Below, in pieces: positions 8,414 through 16,300 of a DNA stretch of 64,000 nucleotides. The notes beneath the pieces are model-generated. The model was not told where the DNA came from and did not search any database. It saw only the letters and a list, made by a program, of their open reading frames with translations. Source of the stretch: Rhizobium giardinii bv. giardinii H152 (GTDB lineage: Bacteria; Pseudomonadota; Alphaproteobacteria; Rhizobiales; Rhizobiaceae); the NCBI RefSeq assembly GCF_000379605.1, contig NZ_KB902579.1:186111-250110 (forward strand), read 5' to 3'. The stretch's first letter is position 1. Each line of letters opens with the position of its first letter. Position numbers and translations under genes: made by a program.

Positions 8414-9022
8414 TGAAGCAGGCCGGGGGCTTTTTTTAGATAAAGGCCAGTCTTTTTATCCCCGCTTGCAACGGCGTTCGAGTTTTCTCGTCTGAGCACA
8501 GATCGTGTCTCAGCCATCCCTCTTTTTACCGTTGGGAACAGCGTAAGTATTCCTCCGGAGAAATCAACCTCCGCGATCGCCCGGCATGAGTTTCGACGTG
8601 CGAGGATGCCGGCGCAAGCCGTTGAATTTTAACCAGATGGGCAAGATTTTTGTGCAAATGCCGGCTTCATTGGCGGAAAATTAGCACTGCTTCACAAAGC
8701 CCTCTCGGAGCGCGTTTTATCGCAGACAAATTGTGTTCCGTATGCGTCGCCGACAGGTTTTTTCGAGAGAGCGAAAAAAAATGAAAAAACCCGGAATTCA
8801 TCTTTGGTTAAGCTCTCACTAACCATCCGGTAACACTGTCGGGCTAATTGTTTGCCTGCGGCGGAGGAGACTTGCCGCCCGGCCGGATCAGGTATTGCGT
8901 CCCGGGCCGGAGCGTTCTGCGGGATGTTTGTCGCAGAAGCCATGCGTATCTTGGCAGGCCGCACAGTTCCGAAAGGGACGGGTGCGGTTTTCGCGTTTGG
9001 GCACCGAGACATTGGCTGTAGA
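8414..9022. other. long intergenic region without recognisable gene
   Basis: About 600 bases separate the transporter promoter from the next terminator. The part from 8690 to 8830 is AT-richer than its surroundings. No ORF with convincing codon use, tRNA or known RNA was found. An unrecognised small RNA cannot be excluded. Confidence 0.4.
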
Positions 9023-9055
9023 AAAGAAAAAACCGCGCCCCAGGCTGAGGCGCGG
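9023..9055 (-). terminator. rho-independent terminator (minus strand)
   Basis: On the minus strand a CCGCGCC/GGGCGCGG stem with an eight-base loop is followed by TTTTTTCTTTTC. It is 25 bases past the stop of the 47-residue ORF and marks the end of a minus-strand transcript. Confidence 0.85.
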
Positions 9056-9080
9056 CTGGAATGGTCGCGGGGAGGAGGGA

Positions 9081-9224
9081 TCAGCCGACGCTGCGCGTGC
9101 GAATGAAACCGAGCGGGCCAAACGGTGCCGGCATCACGGCGTTGCGAACGCGCGACTGGCTTTCCGGTGCCTTGGAGTTCCAGGCGATCTGCACGAAATT
9201 GGGCTTTGAGAAGATAAACAGCAT
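9081..9224 (-). CDS. small protein, 47 aa, unknown
   Basis: A 47-residue ORF begins MLFIFSKPNFVQIAW and ends GFIRTRSVG. Its N-terminal 15 residues are hydrophobic/aromatic, the remainder is basic and rich in Ala, Pro and Gly. A strong terminator begins 25 bases beyond the stop and no larger minus-strand gene precedes it, so something short is transcribed from here. An AAGG sequence lies about 14 bases before the ATG, which is rather far. It is divergent from cobQ. It may be a real small protein or the visible part of a small RNA. Confidence 0.45.
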   Translation of the reverse strand: MLFIFSKPNFVQIAWNSKAPESQSRVRNAVMPAPFGPLGFIRTRSVG

Positions 9225-9470
9225 CGGCGTTAGGACCTTGGGTGCGGAGCGCCAATCGCTCCGTGATTGATGACGCGGATATACGCCTGATTTGGCGCGG
9301 GGCAACAATCGTTTTCGCCGTGCGATGTCGTTTTCCGGATAGTGCTGCGGCAAGACCGCGCAAGACTTGCAGCGATCTGTAACAACGCGTGAACGGGCGG
9401 CAGAAATGACGGCGAAAATGCGGCAAAACATGGCTTTGCTTGTGGCGGCGGCAGTGCTAGACGAGACGCC

Positions 9471-10925
9471 ATGACAAAGACGATCATGCTTCAGGGAACC
9501 GGCTCCGATGTCGGAAAAACGGTACTCGTGGCGGGCCTGTGCCGCCTCATGGCCAATCGCGGTGTAAAGGTCGCCCCGTTCAAGCCGCAGAACATGTCCA
9601 ACAACGCCGCGGTTTCGGATGATGGCGGCGAGATCGGTCGCGCCCAGTGGCTGCAGTCGATGGCCGCCCGCATTCCCTCCTCGGTGCACATGAACCCGGT
9701 TCTTCTCAAACCCCAGTCGGAAACGGGCAGCCAGATCATCGTGCAGGGCAGGGTGGCAGGACAGGCAAGAGGACGCGACTATCAGGCGCTGAAGCCGAAG
9801 CTGATGACCGCCGTCCTGGAAAGCTTCGAAACGGTCAGCGCCGGGCGTGATCTTGTTGTCGTCGAAGGGGCGGGGTCACCCGCCGAGATCAATCTGCGCG
9901 CCGGCGACATCGCCAATATGGGCTTTGCCACCCGCGCCAACGTTCCCGTCGTGCTTGTCGGGGATATCGACCGTGGTGGCGTGATCGCATCGTTGGTCGG
10001 CACCCATACGATCCTGCCGGACGAGGACAGGCGGATGATTGCCGGTTACATCATCAACAAGTTCCGGGGCGACGTGTCGCTTTTCGACGATGGGATCAAG
10101 GCCGTCCTGGGGTTCACCGGGTGGAGCTGTTTCGGTGTAGTGCCCTGGCTGAAAAGCGCAGGCCGCCTGCCGGCCGAGGACTCCGTCGTCTTGGAAAGAC
10201 TGGCGCGCGGCGGAAGCAAGGCGCTGAAGGTCGCCGTTCCCGTGCTCTCGCGCATCGCCAATTTCGACGATCTCGACCCGCTGGCCGCCGAGCCTGAGGT
10301 TGATCTCGTTTTTGTTCGGCCTGGTGAGCGCATGCCGGCCGACGCGGGCCTTGTGGTCATTCCGGGCTCGAAGGCGACGATCGCCGATCTCGCCGATTTT
10401 CGCGCTCAGGGATGGGACCGCGACCTCCAGGCGCATGTGCGGCGCGGCGGCCGCGTCATCGGTATCTGCGGCGGCTTCCAGATGCTCGGAGACCGCGTTA
10501 CCGATCCGCACGGCATCGAGGGACATGTCCGCGAGATCGAGGGGCTTGGCCTTCTGTCCGTCGAAACCGAAATGGCGCCGGAAAAGACGGTGCGCAACAG
10601 CACTGCCCGTTCGGCCGTCTATGATGTGGCGCTGGAGGGCTACGAAATCCACCTGGGCCGGACGACCGGACCGGACTGTGCTCGCCCGGCCGTGATCATC
10701 GACGACCGGGCGGACGGTGCCGTCTCGGCGGACGGCAGGGTTTGCGGTACCTACCTGCATGGCCTGTTTACCAGCGACGCCTATCGCGCCGCCCTTCTCA
10801 AAAGTTTCGGCATCGAAGGCGGCGGCGAAAACTATCGTCAATCCGTCGACCGGGCGCTCGACGATGTCGCGTCAGAACTCGAAACGGTACTTGATCCGCG
10901 CTGGCTGGATTCGCTGATGCCGTGA
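9471..10925 (+). CDS. cobQ: cobyric acid synthase CobQ
   Basis: This 484-residue cytosolic amidotransferase makes cobyric acid by amidating carboxylates b, d, e and g of adenosylcobyrinic acid a,c-diamide, using glutamine and ATP. The N-terminal dethiobiotin-synthetase-like ATPase domain has GTGSDVGKTVL at 8-18; VVVEGAGSPAEINL and GDIDRGGVIASL are typical of CobQ. The C-terminal glutaminase-like domain has the nucleophile elbow GICGGFQMLG near 334-343. Length is as expected. It is separated from cobP by about 590 bases containing the cobalamin riboswitch, so it is not under that riboswitch. No B12 box was seen upstream of it. Confidence 0.95.
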   Translation: MTKTIMLQGTGSDVGKTVLVAGLCRLMANRGVKVAPFKPQNMSNNAAVSDDGGEIGRAQWLQSMAARIPSSVHMNPVLLKPQSETGSQIIVQGRVAGQARGRDYQALKPKLMTAVLESFETVSAGRDLVVVEGAGSPAEINLRAGDIANMGFATRANVPVVLVGDIDRGGVIASLVGTHTILPDEDRRMIAGYIINKFRGDVSLFDDGIKAVLGFTGWSCFGVVPWLKSAGRLPAEDSVVLERLARGGSKALKVAVPVLSRIANFDDLDPLAAEPEVDLVFVRPGERMPADAGLVVIPGSKATIADLADFRAQGWDRDLQAHVRRGGRVIGICGGFQMLGDRVTDPHGIEGHVREIEGLGLLSVETEMAPEKTVRNSTARSAVYDVALEGYEIHLGRTTGPDCARPAVIIDDRADGAVSADGRVCGTYLHGLFTSDAYRAALLKSFGIEGGGENYRQSVDRALDDVASELETVLDPRWLDSLMP

Positions 10926-10987
10926 GCAACCGTCAGGCGGCGTTTCAATTGACAGGGTCCGGCGGAGCGCCTAATCATCAGCCATTG

Positions 10988-11357
10988 GATGGTTCCCGGA
11001 CCGGCGTTTCGGTTCGGGAGTAAATGGGAATGTGAAGGGATGGACCCAAGCCGGGCATTCTTATCGCAGCCGACCCCGCGACTGTAGAACGGTCAGGGTT
11101 CGCCATCCGGGAAAACCGACTTCCGGACAGGCCGCGTGGTGCGGCGTGCGGAATGGCCGGTCCAACCGGAAAAGCCACTGGAGTGGCATCACGATCAGCC
11201 GGGGCCGGACGCCTCTATGTCTACGAATCGTCCACCTCTTCGTGATGCCCGTCGATTGCGGTCACGCAATCTGGCGCGAAAAACTTCGGGAAGGCGAGGC
11301 GGACCCGTTCGGGCCTTTGATGAGGTCCGTGACGCCGTGAGCCAGGAGACCTGCCAT
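10988..11357 (+). promoter_or_regulatory. cobalamin riboswitch controlling cobP-cobW-cobN-cobO
   Basis: The conserved elements appear in order: GGGAA near 11026, the GCGACTGT segment near 11079, AAAACCGAC near 11113, AAAGCCACTGG near 11173, CGGGAAGG near 11287, and the B12 box AGCCAGGAGACCTGCC at 11340-11355. Between GCCACTGG and CGGGAAGG lies a long peripheral arm closed by GGCATCACGA pairing with TCGTGATGCC, which makes the element larger than the usual ~200 bases. Adenosylcobalamin binding would be expected to repress expression, here probably at the level of translation of the leader ORF or cobP. Confidence 0.92.
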
Positions 11358-11418
11358 CCTCAAGGGCATCGTGCCCGATCCAGGGAGAGACGCTCCCGAT
11401 GCCAGCACGGAGGTTGTC

Positions 11419-11499
11419 ATGGCTTTCTCATCCCGCTCTCGCAGCGGCAGTTCTTGCCTTTCTCGCCTGAGCGCCTGCGTATTTCCCGGCGAACATTAA
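11419..11499 (+). CDS. putative leader peptide between riboswitch and cobP, 26 aa
   Basis: A short ORF starts at an ATG 6 bases after the strong ribosome site GGAGG (11409-11413) and ends 15 bases before the cobP ATG. The peptide is rich in serine and arginine (begins MAFSSRSRSGSS) and contains two cysteines. The cobP start itself has only a weak GGGATCG upstream. This layout suggests that the riboswitch controls translation of the leader and that cobP is coupled to it. Whether the peptide has its own function is unknown; no family is recognised. Confidence 0.5.
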   Translation: MAFSSRSRSGSSCLSRLSACVFPGEH

Positions 11500-11514
11500 G
11501 GCTGGGATCGTTCC

Positions 11515-12039
11515 ATGACATCGACGACAGCAGGACCCGTGCTGGTCCTCGGCGGCGCCCGTTCCGGCAAATCGACGTTCGCTGAAAAACTCGTCACCAC
11601 GTCGGGTCTCGGCATGCATTACGTCGCGACCGGAAGGGCCTGGGACGGCGAGATGCAGGCAAGGATTGCCGAGCATCGCATCCGGCGGGGTCCGGATTGG
11701 CAGACGCATGAGGAGCCGCTCGAACTTGCCGCCCGCCTGAAAGCGATCGACGCGGCCGACCGTGTCATCCTGATCGATTGCCTGACCCTCTGGGTCACCA
11801 ATCTCATGATGGAGAATCGCGACCTGCCGGCAGAGTTTCAAAAGCTGGTCGAATGGTTGCCGCAGGCTAAGGCGCGGCTGGTGTTCGTTTCGAACGAGGT
11901 CGGCCTCGGCATCGTGCCCGAAAACCGCATGGCGCGCGACTTTCGCGACCATGCCGGCCGGTTGCACCAGCTCATTGCGGAGAAATCCGCGGAAGTCTAT
12001 TTTATCGCGGCCGGATTGCCGCTGAAAATGAAGGGTTGA
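11515..12039 (+). CDS. cobP: adenosylcobinamide kinase / GTP:adenosylcobinamide-phosphate guanylyltransferase
   Basis: A 174-residue bifunctional enzyme (CobP/CobU). It phosphorylates adenosylcobinamide and then attaches GMP to give AdoCbi-GDP in the lower-ligand assembly branch. The P-loop GGARSGKST is at about 12-20; the [13 protein letters not shown] segment with the guanylylated His follows; [15 protein letters not shown] and [21 protein letters not shown] are family signatures. Length is typical. It is the first large gene after the riboswitch and lies 3 bases from cobW. Confidence 0.95.
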   Translation: MTSTTAGPVLVLGGARSGKSTFAEKLVTTSGLGMHYVATGRAWDGEMQARIAEHRIRRGPDWQTHEEPLELAARLKAIDAADRVILIDCLTLWVTNLMMENRDLPAEFQKLVEWLPQAKARLVFVSNEVGLGIVPENRMARDFRDHAGRLHQLIAEKSAEVYFIAAGLPLKMKG

Positions 12040-12042
12040 TCC

Positions 12043-13107
12043 ATGACACTCGCAAAAGCCGCCCACGGCAAGATCCCGGCCACCGTCATTACCGGCTTTC
12101 TCGGCGCCGGCAAGACGACGATGATCCGCAATATCCTGGAAAACGCCAACGGCCGGCGCATCGCGCTGATCATCAACGAGTTCGGCGATCTTGGCGTTGA
12201 CGGCGACGTGCTGAAGGGCTGCGGCGCCGCAGCCTGCAGCGAGGACGACATCATCGAGCTCACCAATGGCTGCATCTGCTGCACCGTCGCCGACGATTTC
12301 ATCCCGACGATGACCAAGCTGCTCGAGCGCGAGAACCGCCCGGACCACATCGTCATCGAAACCTCCGGCCTCGCCCTGCCTCAGCCGTTGATCGCCGCCT
12401 TCAACTGGCCGGAAATCCGCAGCGAAGTCACCGTCGATGGCGTCATCACCGTCGTCGACAGTGCTGCTGTTGCCGCCGGCCGCTTCGCCGATGACCACGA
12501 CAAGGTTGATGCCCTGCGCGTCGAGGACGACAATCTCGATCATGAAAGCCCCATCGAGGAACTGTTCGAGGATCAGCTCACTGCCGCCGACCTCATCGTT
12601 CTCAACAAGACCGACCTGCTCGATTCGACCGGCCTTGCCTTCGTCCGCAAGGAAGTTGCTGCCCGCACCAGCCGCAAGCCTTCGATGATCGAGGCGAAGA
12701 ACGGCGAGGTTTCGGCCGCCGTGCTGCTCGGCCTCGGCGTCGGTACCGAAAGCGACATCGCCAACCGCAAGTCCCATCACGAGATGGAACATGAGAATGG
12801 CGAAGCGCACGATCATGACGAGTTCGACAGCTTCGTCGTCGAACTCGGCGCGATCGAGAACCCTGTCGCTTTTATCGAAAGGCTGAAGACCGTCATCGCC
12901 GAACACGACGTGCTGCGCCTCAAGGGTTTCGCCGAGGTGCCCGGCAAGCCGATGCGCCTCTTGATCCAGGCCGTCGGCGCCCGCATCGACCAGTATTTCG
13001 ACCGCGCCTGGGCGACGGGCGAGACCCGCGGCACCCGCCTCGTCGTCATCGGGCTGCACGACATGGACGAGGCCGCCGTCCGCGCCGCCATTGCAGCGGC
13101 AGTTTGA
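12043..13107 (+). CDS. cobW: cobalamin biosynthesis protein CobW (G3E GTPase)
   Basis: A 354-residue G3E-family GTPase and metallochaperone, associated with cobalt delivery for CobNST chelatase. P-loop GFLGAGKTT is at about 20-28, the invariant metal-site GCICC follows near residue 83, and the NKTD base-specificity motif is near 191-194. A histidine/acid-rich stretch, HHEMEHENGEAHDHDE, near 245-260 is a likely metal-binding loop. The C-terminal CobW_C domain is complete. It lies between cobP and cobN as in other rhizobia, separated from cobN by an inverted-repeat element. Confidence 0.93.
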   Translation: MTLAKAAHGKIPATVITGFLGAGKTTMIRNILENANGRRIALIINEFGDLGVDGDVLKGCGAAACSEDDIIELTNGCICCTVADDFIPTMTKLLERENRPDHIVIETSGLALPQPLIAAFNWPEIRSEVTVDGVITVVDSAAVAAGRFADDHDKVDALRVEDDNLDHESPIEELFEDQLTAADLIVLNKTDLLDSTGLAFVRKEVAARTSRKPSMIEAKNGEVSAAVLLGLGVGTESDIANRKSHHEMEHENGEAHDHDEFDSFVVELGAIENPVAFIERLKTVIAEHDVLRLKGFAEVPGKPMRLLIQAVGARIDQYFDRAWATGETRGTRLVVIGLHDMDEAAVRAAIAAAV

Positions 13108-13132
13108 GGGTATTTTGACCGGGCGAGAAAAA

Positions 13133-13305
13133 ATCCCCTCCCCAACCCCTCCCCACAAGGGGGAGGGGCTTGGGCTGCGTTTGCCGCGACCGTTTTGCCC
13201 TATGGTTGCTTCGCTGGCTCGCTCCCTGAATGAGTTTGTTTGGCTGAGCAGGAGGGCGCGGCAGATTAGCCCCGCCCCCTTGTGGGGAGGGGTTGGGGAG
13301 GGGAT
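13133..13305. repeat. inverted-repeat element between cobW and cobN
   Basis: Two 38-base arms (13133-13170 and 13268-13305) are inverted copies with a single mismatch. Each contains runs such as CCCCTCCCCAACCCCTCCCC followed by ACAAGGGGG. About 97 bases lie between the arms. The element has no ORF of its own and resembles small palindromic elements scattered in rhizobial genomes. Its right arm ends 28 bases before the cobN start codon, so it may affect cobN mRNA structure. Confidence 0.88.
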
Positions 13306-13332
13306 CTTTCTCTCCGGGAAGCAGGTAATGAC

Positions 13333-16300
13333 ATGCATCTCCTCCTAGCCCAGAAAGGCACCATCTCGGACGGCGAGGAAGCGATCGACCTCGGTCAGTC
13401 GCCGGCCGATATCCTGTTCCTGTCCGCCGCCGACACCGAGCTTTCGGCGATCGCCGCTGCGCACCGGATACGACAAGGCAAATCCAGCTTGCGGGTGGCA
13501 AGCCTTTTAACGCTGAAGCATCCGATGTCGGTCGATACCTATGTCGAACGCACGGCGCGGCACGCAAAATTGATCATCGTCCGCCCGCTCGGCGGCGCCA
13601 GCTATTTCCAGTATGTGCTGGAGGCGTTGCATGCCGCTGCCGTCACGCAGAAATTCCAGATCGCCGTCCTGCCGGGCCATGACAAGCCGGATCCGGGCCT
13701 TGAGCCGTTTTCGACGGTTGCCGCCGATGACCGCAATCGGATGTGGGCCTATTTCACCGAGGGCGGCGCCGACAATATGGCGCGGCTGCTCGCCTATGCC
13801 GAGGCGCTGATCGATGGTTCTGAAAAGCCTGAGCCTGCCGCGCCGCTGCTCAAGGCCGGTATCTGGTGGCCGGGCGAGGGCGTGATCGGTGTTGACGCCT
13901 GGAAGAAAGCGGTGGGGTTTGGTGCGCGCGGTGTGTTACCCCCCTCTGTCGGCTTTGCTGACATCTCCCCCTCAAGGCGGGAGATTGACCCGCGGCAGCC
14001 GAACCAACCCAAAGACGGCGCGGAAGGGTTTGAAAGGCGAGAACGTCCCCCAGTGATCTCCACCCTTGAGGGGGAGATGCCCGGCAGGGCAGAGGGGGGG
14101 ACCCCCCCTCTGTTCTCGGAAGGTCGGACCTCAGGGCCAATCGTTGCCCTCTGCTTCTACCGCGCCCTCGTCCAAAGCGGCGAAACCAGGCCGGTGGAAG
14201 CCCTGATAGAGGCGCTCGCCGCCGAGGGAGTGACCGTTCTCCCGGTCTTCGTTTCGAGCCTCAAGGACGCTGTGTCGATCGGCACGCTGGAAGCGATCTT
14301 CGGCGAGGCGCCGCCGGACGTGGTCATGAATGCCACTGGCTTTGCGGTCTCGGCGCCGGGCGCCGATCGTCAGCCGACGGTGCTGGAATTCACCGACGCG
14401 CCGGTCCTGCAGGTCATCTTCTCGGGCTCGACCCGCAAGGCGTGGGAGGCCTCGCCCCAGGGTCTCATGGCCCGTGACCTGGCGATGAACGTGGCGCTGC
14501 CCGAGGTGGATGGCCGTATCCTGTCACGCGCGGTCTCGTTCAAGGCGGCCGCCGTCTATGATCCGAATGTCGAGGCGAATATCGTCGGCCATGAGCCTCT
14601 CGCCGACCGTATCGCCTTCGCCGTGAAACTCGCGGCCAACTGGGTGAAGCTGCGCAAGACCGCGCCGCGCAAGCGGCGGGTGGCGATCATCATGGCGAAC
14701 TATCCGAATCGCGATGGCCGTCTCGGCAACGGTGTCGGATTGGATACGCCGGCCGGGACGATCGAAGTGATTAACGCGATGGCCGCCGCTGGCTACGAGA
14801 TCGACAATATCCCAGGCGACGGCGATGCGTTGATCCGCCACCTGATGGCAGGGCCAACCAACGCGGCGCGGGCGGATTGCGAAATCCGCGAGACGCTTAC
14901 GCTCAATCAATACAAAGCCTTCTTCGCGTCTCTTCCGGTTCAGATTCAGAATCAGGTCGTTGAAAGATGGGGCAAGCCCGAGGCGGATTCGTTCTTCCGC
15001 GACGGCCGGTTCGCCCTGCCGCTCGCCCGCTTCGGCGCGACCGTCGTCGGCATCCAGCCGGCGCGCGGCTACAACATCGATCCGAAGGAAACCTATCACT
15101 CGCCGGACCTCGTGCCGCCGCACGGCTATCTCGCCTTCTACGCCTTCCTGCGACAGGAATTCGGCGCCCACGCCATCATCCATATGGGCAAACACGGCAA
15201 CCTCGAATGGCTGCCCGGTAAGGCGCTGGCGCTGTCGGAAACCTGCTATCCCGAAGCCGTCTTCGGGCCGCTGCCGCATCTCTATCCGTTCATCGTCAAC
15301 GATCCGGGCGAGGGCACGCAGGCCAAGCGCCGCACCAGTGCCGTCATCATCGACCACCTGACGCCGCCGCTGACCCGGGCCGAATCCTACGGGCCGCTCA
15401 AGGATCTCGAGGCGCTGGTAGACGAATATTACGACGCGGCCGGCGGCGATCCCCGCCGCCTGCGATTCTTGAGCAAGCAGATACTCGACCTCGTGCGCGA
15501 CATCGGCCTCGATCAGGACGCCGGCATCGCGCGCACGGACGCCGAGGACAAGGCGTTGGAGAAGCTTGACGCCTATCTCTGCGACCTCAAGGAACTGCAG
15601 ATCCGCGACGGCCTGCACGTGTTTGGCGTGGCACCGGAAGGTCGCCTTCTGACCGATCTGACGGTGGCTTTGGCCCGCGTGCCGCGCGGTCAGGGCGAGG
15701 GCGGCGACCAGAGCCTGCAACGGGCGATAGCCAAGGATGCAGGGCTGCTGAATGTCGCTGCACCCCCCTCTGTCCTGCCGGACATCTCCCCCTCAAGGGG
15801 GGAGATTGATCCCCTGCGATCGCCTGTCAAGATTGCTCCAGAGGAAGCTTCAAGCGGGAGGCAAGGCCGCTCTCCAGCGATCTCCCCCCTTGAGGGGGAG
15901 ATGCCCGGCAGGGCAGAGGGGGGTATTTCTCCCTCCGCGACAAGAATAAATGAAAGACACTTCGACCCGCTCGACTGTGTCCTGACCGATGCCTGGACCG
16001 GTCCGAAGCCTGCCGTGCTGGCTGAGCTCAGCGACGTGCCGTGGCGGACCGCCGGCGACACGGTCGAGCGCATCGAGATTCTGGCTGCAGCGCTGGTCTC
16101 CGGGGAATGCCGTTGCCCGGAAAACTGGAGCGCAACGCAAGCTGTCCTGCAGGACATCGAAACTCGCCTGAAACCGTCGATCGTTCAATCCGGCCCCGCC
16201 GAGATCTCAGCGCTGATGAGAGGCCTCGACGGCCGCTTCGTTGCGCCCGGTCCTTCCGGCGCGCCGACGCGCGGGCGGCCGGACGTGTTGCCGACCGGGC

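Noticed and set aside
8692-9426. 244-residue minus-strand ORF between the transporter and cobQ
   Set aside because: It runs through a strong terminator and has no consistent composition or motif.
11428-13338. 636-residue minus-strand ORF across cobP-cobW
   Set aside because: It is the antisense shadow of two clearly recognised genes in high-GC DNA; its translation is a Asp/Arg/His-rich composition without any family motif.
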